A stretch of 64,000 nucleotides of DNA from NCBI GenBank assembly GCA_934098295.1, contig CAKONV010000006.1, positions 1 through 64,000 on the forward strand, read 5' to 3'. The translations under genes were made by a program, and so were the position numbers. Each line of letters opens with the position of its first letter. Position 1 is the first letter of the stretch. A model generated the notes under the pieces. That model was not told the origin of the DNA, searched no databases, and saw nothing but the letters and a program-made list of their open reading frames with translations. Shown here one piece after another: positions 36,548 to 45,282 of this stretch. This DNA is from an uncultured Bacilli bacterium. GTDB taxonomy: Bacteria > Bacillota_I > Bacilli_A > ML615J-28 > CAG-313.

Positions 36548-37177
36548 ATGAAAAAATATACACCAATATCAATGGTTAAAAATGGTCGATATGTTTTTTA
36601 TCATCAAGAACTATCTAAAGATGATCAAACAATCATCTTAGAAAAGATTCAAAATTTAATAAATGAAAATCAAGAATATTGTGATAAAATAAACTTCGAT
36701 AATTTATGTAACTTATTTTATACAATTTCTGCTTATCAATTGTTAATAACCAAAAACAAAACTAAAGAAGAAGCAATCAACATTTTATCAAATGCTATGT
36801 ATAGCTTTTTAACTAGTAGTAAAGAAAAGTACGAAAAACTATTTAAATCAAATTTATTCTTTAAACTTGCAAGAATATTTATTCCTAAAATGATGGTAAA
36901 ACAAAACGGTCATGGTTGGATTTTAGAAAAAAATGAAGGCGACAAAAAAACAATTAAATTTACCTGTCACTTATGTCTAATGAAAACCATATGTGATAAA
37001 TATAATGTTTCTTTCTTAACACCAATCTTTTGTGGGGCGGATTTATATCAATATAATAACCTCCCTTATACATCATTTCATCGTCATGAAACCATTGGAA
37101 AAGGTGGCACTAAATGTGATTTCATGTTTAAAAGACATGATAAGGGCGAACAAATTGTACGTGAAGAAAATGTCTAA
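36548..37177 (+). CDS. L-2-amino-thiazoline-4-carboxylate hydrolase-like protein
   Basis: This 209-residue protein matches the L-2-amino-thiazoline-4-carboxylic acid hydrolase family. The C-terminal part carries FTCHLCLMKTICDKY (residues about 138-152), a conserved CGAD, and the hallmark ETIGKGGTKCDFMFKR near 183-198. In pseudomonads the enzyme opens the thiazoline ring on the way to cysteine; in gut Bacillota homologues have no proven substrate. It follows the third GH18 gene with a single-base gap, so it is co-transcribed. A strong terminator follows. Confidence 0.8.
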   Translation: MKKYTPISMVKNGRYVFYHQELSKDDQTIILEKIQNLINENQEYCDKINFDNLCNLFYTISAYQLLITKNKTKEEAINILSNAMYSFLTSSKEKYEKLFKSNLFFKLARIFIPKMMVKQNGHGWILEKNEGDKKTIKFTCHLCLMKTICDKYNVSFLTPIFCGADLYQYNNLPYTSFHRHETIGKGGTKCDFMFKRHDKGEQIVREENV

Positions 37178-37272
37178 ATAAATATAATAATTTTATAAAA
37201 AGAGATGTGTAAATTTCTTAAACAAAAAAGAATTGGTGAAAAAATTATAATTGAATAATATTATTAAAATGT

Positions 37273-37307
37273 AAAAAATGTGTTGATTTAATTCAACACA
37301 TTTTTTT
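37273..37307 (+). terminator. Terminator before the pst operon
   Basis: AAAAAATGTGTTGA pairs with TTCAACACATTTTTTT around a TTTAA loop, a near-perfect hairpin with a T-run. It closes the GH18/hydrolase transcript and isolates the phosphate operon. Confidence 0.9.
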
Positions 37308-37347
37308 AATAGCTAAGAATAGTAAAAAACATAACAAAATGTATTTT

Positions 37348-37374
37348 TTTACAATTTCTTTACAATTATTTACG
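37348..37374 (+). promoter_or_regulatory. Pho-box-like repeats upstream of pstS
   Basis: TTTACA (37348-37353), TTTACA (37359-37364) and TTTACG (37369-37374) are spaced 11 and 10 bases. Bacillus PhoP binds direct TT(A/T)ACA repeats with about 11-base period. The response regulator and kinase encoded in this operon would be the natural binder. Confidence 0.7.
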
Positions 37375-37448
37375 AGAATATGGTATTTTTAAAAAAAATA
37401 AGAGAGTAAAATATTGGTGTAAAATTTAATTTAAGGAGAAAAAAATTA

Positions 37449-38426
37449 ATGAAAAAGATTTTTATGATGTTAGCAGTAGTATTAACATTTAGTGTATTAG
37501 CTGCTAACAGTAGTTGCAAAAAGCAAGATGATACAGAATTTGATACGGAAAAATTAGTTACAAGATATTCAAGAGATGATACATCAGGAACTAGAGATGG
37601 TTTCTTCACTGCTGTTGGTTATGAAGAAGCCAAAACTGATAATACCAAAATTCCTAATGCTTCTATTGTTTCAGATAACTCAGCTATGATTTCATCAGTT
37701 ATTAATGATGAATTTGGAATTGGTTATGTATCTTTAGCTTCTTTACCTATTGAAGGATTGAAAGCTTTAAAGTTTGAAGGGGTTGAAGCCAGCGAGGAAA
37801 CTGTTATTAGTGGTGAATATAAGTTATCTCGTAATTTCAATTATATCACAACCACTAGTGATAATTGTACAGAAAAAGAATGGTTATTAGTAAGAGCATT
37901 TGTTCTATTTATTACAAGTAAAGAAGGCCTTGCTATAATTTCTAGTCATGATGGTATCTTAGTTAATGATTATTCAAAAGCTTTAACTTTCAATGAGTTA
38001 TTAAACTTAAAAGGAAATGAAGATTTATTAACTTTATGTAATACCCCATGTGATGCATCAAAAAGAACGGAAATTAAGTTTGGTGGTTCAACATCAGTAG
38101 AAAAAATCGCAAAAGCCTTAACAGCAAGTTTTGAAAACTTATGTCCTTCCTTTGTAGCTGTTCATAATCATACTGGTTCTGGTGCTGCTTATAAAGGAAC
38201 TCAAGGTAGTGAAAAATCTTCAACAAATAGTATGCATGTTGGTTTCCTATCAAGAGAATTAAGTAGTAACGAAAAAGCCGCTGAAGGTACTTCAGAATTA
38301 CTTTGTAAAGATGGAATTGTTGTAGTTGTCAATGCTAAAAATACTTGTATTGATAATTTAACCGCAAAACAACTAGTTACAATTTATTCAAAAGAAAACA
38401 CTAAATGGAGCGATTTACTTAAGTAA
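37449..38426 (+). CDS. pstS: Phosphate-binding lipoprotein PstS, apparently circularly permuted
   Basis: This 325-residue lipoprotein, with a signal peptide and Cys near residue 23 (NSSC), captures phosphate for PstCAB. The order of segments is unusual. The part normally in the second half of PstS comes first: RDDTSGTRDGFF near 42, then FGIGYVSLASL near 97 and FITSKEGLAII near 156. The part normally at the N-terminus comes second: GGSTSVEKIAKALTASFE near 217, HTGSGAAYKG near 240, FLSRELS near 265, and DGIVVVVNAKNT near 286 followed by TAKQLVTIYS. All phosphate-binding loops are present once, so this looks like a circular permutation, not a fragment. AAGGAG lies 10 bases before the ATG. A hairpin follows the stop. 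Confidence 0.88.
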   Translation: MKKIFMMLAVVLTFSVLAANSSCKKQDDTEFDTEKLVTRYSRDDTSGTRDGFFTAVGYEEAKTDNTKIPNASIVSDNSAMISSVINDEFGIGYVSLASLPIEGLKALKFEGVEASEETVISGEYKLSRNFNYITTTSDNCTEKEWLLVRAFVLFITSKEGLAIISSHDGILVNDYSKALTFNELLNLKGNEDLLTLCNTPCDASKRTEIKFGGSTSVEKIAKALTASFENLCPSFVAVHNHTGSGAAYKGTQGSEKSSTNSMHVGFLSRELSSNEKAAEGTSELLCKDGIVVVVNAKNTCIDNLTAKQLVTIYSKENTKWSDLLK

Positions 38427-38449
38427 GCACTACTTTAGTGCCTTTTTTT
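38427..38449 (+). terminator. Intercistronic terminator between pstS and pstC
   Basis: GCACTA, a CTT loop, TAGTGC, then C and T7 start on the base after the pstS stop codon. Partial termination here would give more PstS than membrane components, as is common in binding-protein operons. Confidence 0.8.
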
Positions 38450-38464
38450 AAAAAAGGAGACAAC

Positions 38465-39382
38465 ATGCAAAAAGAAAAAAATAAAGTATTAAATAAAGTC
38501 TTAATAGACAAAATCATGCATTATATTTTTTTAGGAATTGGCCTTATCTGTGCATCATCAATTATTTTAATTGTTGCTTTCATTTTTATAAAGGGTTTAA
38601 GACCTTTTGTTTTAAAATATGATGGCGTAAGAATCAATTTATTTAAATTTTTATTTGGCACAAGTTATACAACTAATAAGTATGGAGTTTTAGGATTAGT
38701 GATTAATACTATTGTTATTGTTGCTTTTTCGGCTCTTTTAGCATTGCCAATTAGCGTTTTATCAGCTTTATTTATTGTTCAAGTAGCTCCTAAAAAGTTA
38801 GGAATCTTTTTCCAAATGATTGTTGAACTTTTAGCAGCGATTCCTTCTATTATATATGGTTTGTTTGGAATGGGTGTTATTAATCCTTTGGTAAGAGATT
38901 TAGCTAAAATATTTTCTTTACAAACAGCAGGAGGAATATCGATGCTATCCGTAATAACTGTTCTTACGATGATGATTGTTCCGACCATTACGATGTTATC
39001 AATAACCTCCATGCGAGCTGTTAAAAAAGATTTAATATCGGCATCCTTAGCATTAGGCGCTACTAAGTCTCAAACCAATTATAAAATTGTCATTGGTGGG
39101 GCAAAAAGTGGAATCTTTGCGGCATTGATTTTAGGAATAGGAAGAGCAATGGGAGAGGCAACGGCTGTATCAATGGTTTGTGGTGGGGCCACCGGAATTG
39201 CTATTTCCTTGTTTTCACCAACCGCTACAATAACTTCAACCATGATTCAAGGAATTCATGAATCAACAGGGTTAAATTATGATATTCGTTTTAGTTTAGG
39301 CATTGTCTTAATAGTAATCATTTTTGTAACCAATGTAGCGTTAAATTTAATAAAAAAGAGGATCAGCAAAAATGACCATTAA
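38465..39382 (+). CDS. pstC: Phosphate ABC transporter permease PstC
   Basis: This 305-residue permease has about six membrane helices. The ABC-interaction loop is ALGATKSQTNYKIVIGGAKSGIFAALILGIGRAMGEATAV (around residues 198-237; quoted segments ALGATKSQ and GRAMGEATAV). The start is ATG 38465, with AGGAG 6 bases upstream; a reading frame extends further up through the terminator but has no start signal. It overlaps pstA by 11 bases. Confidence 0.93.
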   Translation: MQKEKNKVLNKVLIDKIMHYIFLGIGLICASSIILIVAFIFIKGLRPFVLKYDGVRINLFKFLFGTSYTTNKYGVLGLVINTIVIVAFSALLALPISVLSALFIVQVAPKKLGIFFQMIVELLAAIPSIIYGLFGMGVINPLVRDLAKIFSLQTAGGISMLSVITVLTMMIVPTITMLSITSMRAVKKDLISASLALGATKSQTNYKIVIGGAKSGIFAALILGIGRAMGEATAVSMVCGGATGIAISLFSPTATITSTMIQGIHESTGLNYDIRFSLGIVLIVIIFVTNVALNLIKKRISKNDH

Positions 39383-40571
39383 AAGAAAAATTTTTGATTG
39401 TTTAAGAAATGTTATGACGGCATTTAGTTTTTTTATAGCTTTGATTGCCTTAGTAAGTATTATCTTTTATGTAGTAAAAACAGGTGCTAAAACCTTATCT
39501 TTTAAATTTTTGTTTTCAGATAATGCGGAAAGCTTAAATCTAATTGAAACTAAACAAAATGGTGAAACTTTTACAAATCCAGCTATTAAAGATACTTATT
39601 TTTCCGAAAAATATGGAATTGGTTTGATTAATAGTTTTACACCAGATGGAACTCCTTGTGTGATGATTAATTATATCGCTAGTTCTTCCCCCTTTAATAG
39701 TTTAAAAATTATTAATAGTAATAATACGATCAAAGTCGAAAAGGGAGAAATAATCGATGTTTTAATTGGAAAAGATGTTAAAGATAAAGATATTATGTCT
39801 AATGCTAAAAAAGGTGCTCAAAAAATGGCTACAGCCTTAGATAGTGCCTATACAATATCTTACTTGCAATGTAAAAAAACGGGAGGCGGTATTAGAGGTT
39901 CACTTATTGCTACCTTGTATTTGATTTTACTTACCCTTCTTTTCGTTTTACCTTTAGGAATAGGAGCAGCAATTTATCTTACTCTTTATGCTAAAGAAGG
40001 TAAGTTTAAAAGCTTAATTACCAATATGATTGATGCGACAAGTGGTGTACCTTCGATTATCTTTGGTTTCGTGGGGATGATTGTTTTTATTCCTTTTGTC
40101 TCTTTATTTACGGCTAAAAGTGATTATTCAATTTTAGCAGGAGCTTTAACGATGACGATTGTTTTATTACCAGTAGTTATTAAAACTACTAGTGAAGCTT
40201 TAATTAGCATACCGAGTCATTATATGTCTTCATCCCTTGCTTTAGGTGCTACTAAGTCCCAAACTATTTTTAAAATTATTTTACCGGCAAGTTTACCAGG
40301 AATTTTAACGTCAGCTCTACTATGTATTGGTAGAATAATTGGTGAATCAGCAGCTTTAATTTTTGTTATGGGTTCATCTATAAAAGATAATATAAACATT
40401 TTTCAAGGAGCAACATCCTTATCATTACATATTTGGTCTATAACGAGAGCTGATAAACCTAATTATGAAGCTGCTTGTGCAATTTCCATAATTATTTTAC
40501 TGGTGGTTTTCCTTTTAAATGTTATAGTAAAAATAATTTCTTATAAAATAAATAAAAAGAGAGGTGCATAG
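39372..40571 (+). CDS. pstA: Phosphate ABC transporter permease PstA with extracytoplasmic insertion
   Basis: This 399-residue permease is about 100 residues longer than usual PstA. The first helix (about 15-37) is followed by a soluble stretch to about residue 170, containing FTPDGTPCVMINYIASSS and KGEIIDVLIGKDVKD, before the remaining five helices. The coupling loop ALGATKSQTIFKIILPASLPG near 288 and GRIIGESAALIF are typical. The loop would lie outside the membrane, where it could touch the PstS protein. It is the partner of PstC in the same operon. Confidence 0.92.
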   Translation: MTIKRKIFDCLRNVMTAFSFFIALIALVSIIFYVVKTGAKTLSFKFLFSDNAESLNLIETKQNGETFTNPAIKDTYFSEKYGIGLINSFTPDGTPCVMINYIASSSPFNSLKIINSNNTIKVEKGEIIDVLIGKDVKDKDIMSNAKKGAQKMATALDSAYTISYLQCKKTGGGIRGSLIATLYLILLTLLFVLPLGIGAAIYLTLYAKEGKFKSLITNMIDATSGVPSIIFGFVGMIVFIPFVSLFTAKSDYSILAGALTMTIVLLPVVIKTTSEALISIPSHYMSSSLALGATKSQTIFKIILPASLPGILTSALLCIGRIIGESAALIFVMGSSIKDNINIFQGATSLSLHIWSITRADKPNYEAACAISIIILLVVFLLNVIVKIISYKINKKRGA

Positions 40572-40573
40572 AA

Positions 40574-41326
40574 ATGGAAGATATCGTATTAAGTGCTAAT
40601 AATATCAATTTATTCTATGGTGAAAAACAAACTTTAAAAAATGTTAATTTACCAATTTATAAAAATAAAGTAATTGCTTTTATCGGTCCTTCAGGTTGTG
40701 GAAAATCTACCCTTTTAAGATGTTTTAATAGAATGAATGATTTAATTCCTAATTGCCGTATTGATGGTGAAATCTTATATAATAATGAAAATATTAAAAA
40801 TATTGATGTTGTAAACTTAAGAACGGAAATAGGCATGGTTTTTCAAAATCCTAATCCTTTTCCTATGTCAATTTATGATAATGTTGCTTATGGCCCTAGA
40901 TGTAGTGGTATTAAAAACAAAGAACAATTAAATAAAATTGTTGAAAAAGCTTTAAAAGATGCTTCTTTGTATGAAGAAGTAAAAACAAGATTAAAAGATA
41001 GTGCGTTAGGGTTGTCTGGTGGTCAACAACAACGTTTATGCATCGCTAGATGTATTGCAATGTCACCTAAGGTAATTTTAATGGATGAACCAACATCAGC
41101 CTTAGACCCAATTGCTACTTTAAAGATTGAAGAATTAATTTTAGAACTAAAAGAAAAATATACAATTGTTATTGTTACCCATAATATGCAACAAGCAACA
41201 AGAATATCCGATTACACAGCTTTCTTTTTATTAGGTGAAGTAATCGAATATGATAAAACAATGGAGTTATTCTCTAACCCTAAAAATAAAAAAACAGAAG
41301 ATTATATTACAGGTAGGTTTGGATAA
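40574..41326 (+). CDS. pstB: Phosphate ABC transporter ATPase PstB
   Basis: This 250-residue ABC ATPase has Walker A GPSGCGKSTLLR near residues 38-47, the PstB-typical RMNDL, Q-loop VFQNPNPFPMSIYDNVAYG near 92, signature LSGGQQQRLCIARC near 148, and Walker B VILMDEPTSALDP near 171. It energises phosphate uptake by PstCA. GAGGTG lies before the ATG. The gene is complete and 2 bases apart from its phoU neighbour. Confidence 0.96.
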   Translation: MEDIVLSANNINLFYGEKQTLKNVNLPIYKNKVIAFIGPSGCGKSTLLRCFNRMNDLIPNCRIDGEILYNNENIKNIDVVNLRTEIGMVFQNPNPFPMSIYDNVAYGPRCSGIKNKEQLNKIVEKALKDASLYEEVKTRLKDSALGLSGGQQQRLCIARCIAMSPKVILMDEPTSALDPIATLKIEELILELKEKYTIVIVTHNMQQATRISDYTAFFLLGEVIEYDKTMELFSNPKNKKTEDYITGRFG

Positions 41327-41327
41327 G

Positions 41328-41963
41328 ATGGCTATAATTGAAAAAATTGAAAATATTAAACAACAAGTTTTAAAAATGAGCGATTGTGTTATTGAAAATA
41401 TTACCGATGCTATTAGTTTTTATTTAGGTAAAAATAAAATTAAAAGTATTAACGATGATTTAATCGATCAATATGAACGCTTAATTGAAGAAATGTGCAT
41501 AAACGTTCTTTTAAGAGAACGCCTTTATGCCAAAGACTTAAAAGAAGTTACGGGAGTCTTAAAACTAGTATCTGATTTAGAACGTATTGGTGATCATGCG
41601 GAAGACATTTATAACTTTTCTTTAAAACTAGAAAATTATAAGGAACCAAAAATTTTAGAAATTGAAGGACTTTCCATTTATGTTATGAACATGCTAAAAC
41701 AAGCTATGAAAGCTTATATTGATAAAGACTATGATTTAGCTCAAAAAGTTATAAGTGAAGATGATTATGTCGATAATAAATATTTAGAAATTCTTGAAAA
41801 AATTTCGAATAAAAAAAATATTGATCAAGAATACTTACCATTTGCAATTTATACAACGCTTGTGGTAAAATATTTAGAGAGAATTGCTGATCATTCCGTA
41901 AATATTGCCGAATGGGCAGTCTACATTTCTTCAGGATTTTATAAAGACAAAAATATAATATAA
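41328..41963 (+). CDS. phoU: Phosphate signalling protein PhoU
   Basis: This 211-residue protein has two three-helix PhoU repeats. The metal-binding motif ERIGDHAEDIYN near residue 85 recurs as ERIADHSVNIAEWAVYI near 186. It couples Pst transport to the sensor kinase. An in-frame ATG exists further up inside pstB, but ATG 41328, just after the pstB stop, gives the family-typical start MAIIEKIENIKQQVLKM. Confidence 0.93.
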   Translation: MAIIEKIENIKQQVLKMSDCVIENITDAISFYLGKNKIKSINDDLIDQYERLIEEMCINVLLRERLYAKDLKEVTGVLKLVSDLERIGDHAEDIYNFSLKLENYKEPKILEIEGLSIYVMNMLKQAMKAYIDKDYDLAQKVISEDDYVDNKYLEILEKISNKKNIDQEYLPFAIYTTLVVKYLERIADHSVNIAEWAVYISSGFYKDKNII

Positions 41964-41977
41964 GGTGGTAGTAGAAA

Positions 41978-42646
41978 ATGAAAATGCTAGTATATTCAGT
42001 AGAAGATGATAGCGATATTGCGTTAATAATCAATAAAACTTTATCAAAACAAGGTTACATCGTTGAAACCTTTAATACCGGAAAAGCTTTTTGGACAGCT
42101 TTTATTGAAAAAAAACCTAGCATTATTTTATTAGATTTAATGTTACCCGATGAAAGTGGTGTTGAAATCTTAAAGAAGATTAGAAGTAATTCCTTATATA
42201 ATAATATTCATATTATTATTGTATCAGCTAAACATATGATTTTAGATAAAGTAGAAGGATTAGATTGTGGAGCTGATGATTATATCGAAAAACCTTTTGA
42301 TTTACTAGAACTAATGGCAAGAGTTGATGCTCAAGCTAGAAGAGTAAACAATGATAAAACTTTAAATGTTGGTGACATTTTCTTAGATATCGATAAAAGA
42401 ATCTGTAAATATCAAAATAGGGAAATTGAACTAACAGGAAAAGAATTTGATATCTTAAATGCTTTAGTGACAAATTCACCTAACATTGTTAAAAGAGAAG
42501 AATTATTCGATCTAATTTGGGGTAGCGATAAAATCGTAGAAAGTAGAACTTTAGATATGCATATCAAAAGTTTAAGAAAAAAATTTAATGATGATGGGAA
42601 TCTCATTAAATCAATTTATGGAGTGGGGTATAAATTAAATATATGA
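41978..42646 (+). CDS. phoP: Phosphate response regulator (PhoP/PhoB type)
   Basis: This is a 222-residue OmpR-family regulator. The receiver domain has the acidic pair EDD near residue 8, phospho-acceptor Asp in IILLDLMLPDESG near 52, and Lys in YIEKPF near 102. The winged-helix DNA-binding domain (about 125-222) contains LTGKEFDILNALV, SRTLDMHIKSLRKKF and IYGVGYKL. Its place after phoU and before a kinase gene, with Pho-box-like repeats in front of pstS, supports control of this operon. It overlaps the kinase gene by 4 bases (ATGA). Confidence 0.93.
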   Translation: MKMLVYSVEDDSDIALIINKTLSKQGYIVETFNTGKAFWTAFIEKKPSIILLDLMLPDESGVEILKKIRSNSLYNNIHIIIVSAKHMILDKVEGLDCGADDYIEKPFDLLELMARVDAQARRVNNDKTLNVGDIFLDIDKRICKYQNREIELTGKEFDILNALVTNSPNIVKREELFDLIWGSDKIVESRTLDMHIKSLRKKFNDDGNLIKSIYGVGYKLNI

Positions 42647-44301
42647 AAAAAAGATTAATTTTAACTAATTCAATTATTGTATCGCTAGCTTTAATTATTT
42701 TATTAAGTGTATCATGCGTATTAATTAGTAAACAAAACTATGATACTTATAGTAATCAAATTAAAGATTATCTAACAATTGCTACTAAAATATTTGATGG
42801 TAGTAATGAAAAGAAAACCGTAGACATTGTTAAAAAAAGTAATAGTGATATAAGAATAACCATCATTGATACAAATGGTAAAGTTGTTATTGATAGTGAT
42901 GCTACTAATGTTGAAGAAAATCATTTAGAAAGAGAAGAGTTGCAGGGAAGTAATTTAGGAAAAGTATTTAAAAGATATTCAACAACCCTAAAGAGAGATA
43001 TGTTATACGTTGCTTCTTTAGATAATGGTTATTATGTAAGAATTGCCTTGCCTGTTGGTAGCGTAAGACATGTGATTAGTCTTTATGTAATTGTAAGTAT
43101 CATGGTTTTAATTTTAATTATTATTTTTTCTATCATTCTGATATCTTACGTAAATAAGCTAAGTTTAAATCCAATCAATAAAAATATGAAAAAACTAGCT
43201 GACCTTACAAGTGATAAAAAAATTAATGATGAGGTATCCATTGATGATTTACCAAGTCTTTTAAATGATATTCATCTTTCTCTAAACAAGAAAATTGAAC
43301 TTATAAATAAACAAAAAGAAGAAATGATTACTTTAATTAATTCTTTAAATCAAGGTTTGATTGTAATTAATAGTGAAGGTATTATTAAAATAATTAATAA
43401 AAAGTCTTTAGCTATTTTCAATGAAAACTTAGATAATGTAATTGAAAAAAATTACGTCTACTTATTTAGAGACCTTCATTTGCAGGATTTAATTAAAGAT
43501 GTCTTAATTAAGAAAAATACCAACAAATATTTACTAAATATGGAATCCCAAATTTATAAATGTGTATTAGTGTTTACGCCTTCCTTTTGGACTAATGGCG
43601 GTGTTATCATCACGTTAGAAGATGTAACCAAAGAAGAAAATTTAGATAAAATCAAAAGAGATTTCTTTCAAAATGCCTCTCATGAACTAAAATCACCACT
43701 TACAACAATTATTGGTTATGAACAAATGATTACCGAAGGAATCATTGATGATGAAGAACAAATTAAACAATATTCTTTAAAGACTTTAAAAGAAGCTAAA
43801 CGTATGAATAGTATTATCATGGACATGCTAAATTTATCAGCTTTGGAACAAGAAGAAAAAGTTAAAAATAATGATGTTGATTTAAAGAAACTTATCCTAG
43901 AAATTATTGATTCTTTAAGTCAAAACATGCAAGATAAAAAAATCACCTTAGATACTTTTATTCTAGATACAACTATCAATGGTGATGAAAAACTTCTTGA
44001 CGAATTAATTAGAAATTTAATTGATAATGCGATAAAATACAACAAAATAAATGGTAAAATTACGATTTCTTTAAAAAATAATGTTTTAAAAATAAGTGAC
44101 ACAGGTATCGGTATCAGTGATGAAAATAAACAAAGAGTTTTTGAAAGATTTTACCGTGTCGACAAGGGACGAAGCAAAGAACAAGGGGGAACAGGCCTAG
44201 GGCTTGCCATAGTAAAACATATTTGCGAGTTATATGATTATAAAATCGAATTAGATTCTATTTTAGAAAAAGGAACAACGATTACCATTTATTTTAAATA
44301 A
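42643..44301 (+). CDS. phoR: Phosphate sensor histidine kinase PhoR-like
   Basis: This is a 552-residue membrane kinase with an N-terminal helix (about 7-28), an extracytoplasmic segment of about 120 residues, and a second helix near 147-170. A HAMP/PAS region follows (INSLNQGLIVINSEGII near 231). The H box is NASHELKSPLTTIIGY near 344 and the N box LIRNLIDNAIKYN near 461. The G boxes are ISDTGIGI and GGTGLGLAIVKHICELY. It should phosphorylate the preceding regulator when phosphate is low. It is the last gene of the operon, closed by a terminator. Confidence 0.92.
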   Translation: MKKRLILTNSIIVSLALIILLSVSCVLISKQNYDTYSNQIKDYLTIATKIFDGSNEKKTVDIVKKSNSDIRITIIDTNGKVVIDSDATNVEENHLEREELQGSNLGKVFKRYSTTLKRDMLYVASLDNGYYVRIALPVGSVRHVISLYVIVSIMVLILIIIFSIILISYVNKLSLNPINKNMKKLADLTSDKKINDEVSIDDLPSLLNDIHLSLNKKIELINKQKEEMITLINSLNQGLIVINSEGIIKIINKKSLAIFNENLDNVIEKNYVYLFRDLHLQDLIKDVLIKKNTNKYLLNMESQIYKCVLVFTPSFWTNGGVIITLEDVTKEENLDKIKRDFFQNASHELKSPLTTIIGYEQMITEGIIDDEEQIKQYSLKTLKEAKRMNSIIMDMLNLSALEQEEKVKNNDVDLKKLILEIIDSLSQNMQDKKITLDTFILDTTINGDEKLLDELIRNLIDNAIKYNKINGKITISLKNNVLKISDTGIGISDENKQRVFERFYRVDKGRSKEQGGTGLGLAIVKHICELYDYKIELDSILEKGTTITIYFK

Positions 44302-44304
44302 CTA

Positions 44305-44354
44305 AAAAAAAAACTTCACTAGTCTAATATTTATTAGATTGATGAAGTTTTTTT
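44305..44354 (+). terminator. Terminator of the pst-pho operon
   Basis: AAACTTCA...TCTAATA pairs with TATTAGA...TGAAGTTT, followed by seven T. Confidence 0.9.
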
Positions 44355-44440
44355 AAATATTTTATTATTAAATAGGGATTTATAAGAAATTTATGGTATA
44401 ATCTTAGGTGTGATTTTAAAAGAAGGAAGGAGAATAAAAA

Positions 44441-45277
44441 ATGAAGAAATATTTATTAATAACAATTTTACTAGTGACCTTTTTGTTTGCTAGTTGTAAA
44501 AAAAATTATAGTTTAGGAGGATATTCTAGATATAATTATACAAATAGTGATAAGTATCAAATTCTAAACCAAAACAAAAAATTAAGATTAGAAAAAGGCG
44601 ATATCATGAATATTGATATTGATTACCTAACAGGAGATATCAATTTTATCAAAACAAATGAAGATACCATTTCTTTAGAAGAACAAATAAAAGAAGAAAT
44701 GCAAGAAAATGATTTATTACATTACTTCTTAGATGAGAAAACTTTAAAACTAAAATATGCTAAAAGTAATAAAAGATATAAAATACCAACTATAAAAAAA
44801 GTTTTAAACATCTATATACCTGAAAATATCGAATTAAAAGAATTAAAGATAACAACAATTAGTGGTGATTTAAATGTTAATGATATTAAACTTACCAATT
44901 TAAAAGTTGAAACGGTAAGCGGTAATAGTAGTTTTAAAAACCTTTCTTCTAGTAGTTTTGATTTAAATAGTGTTAGTGGAAATATTGAAATTTCTAATAC
45001 AATCGTTGAAACAATAGAAATAGAAACGATAAGTGGAACTTGTAACCTTAATAAAAGTACAATTAATAAAGAAGCTAAATTTAATTCTGTTAGTGGGAGT
45101 ATCATTTTAAAAGAAATGAATAATGTTAATTATAACATTGTTTTTGGCACCGTATCGGGAGTTTTCTATTCAAAACTAAAATATGATTATAACGATGAAC
45201 ATTATGTATTTGGAAATGGTAGTATAAATGTAAAAGTAGAAACAGTTAGTGGCGATTTTAGCTTAAAACAAGGATAA
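44441..45277 (+). CDS. DUF4097-type beta-helix lipoprotein
   Basis: This 278-residue lipoprotein has signal peptide and lipobox FASC (Cys near 19). From about residue 125 short repeats with the signature (T/S)VSG every 18-20 residues occur (KITTISGDLNV, VETVSGNSSFK, LNSVSGNIEIS, IETISGTCNLN, FNSVSGSIILK, FGTVSGVFYS, VETVSGDFSLK). These are the turns of the DUF4097 adhesin-like beta-helix. The family is common in Bacillota with unproven function. AAGGAGG lies before the ATG. It is followed after 5 bases by the SGNH hydrolase gene. Confidence 0.85.
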   Translation: MKKYLLITILLVTFLFASCKKNYSLGGYSRYNYTNSDKYQILNQNKKLRLEKGDIMNIDIDYLTGDINFIKTNEDTISLEEQIKEEMQENDLLHYFLDEKTLKLKYAKSNKRYKIPTIKKVLNIYIPENIELKELKITTISGDLNVNDIKLTNLKVETVSGNSSFKNLSSSSFDLNSVSGNIEISNTIVETIEIETISGTCNLNKSTINKEAKFNSVSGSIILKEMNNVNYNIVFGTVSGVFYSKLKYDYNDEHYVFGNGSINVKVETVSGDFSLKQG

Positions 45278-45282
45278 TAAAT

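Noticed and set aside
37449..38426. PstS as two fused partial paralogues or a truncated gene
   Set aside because: Each motif of a single PstS appears exactly once and the total length is normal, which favours permutation over duplication or truncation.
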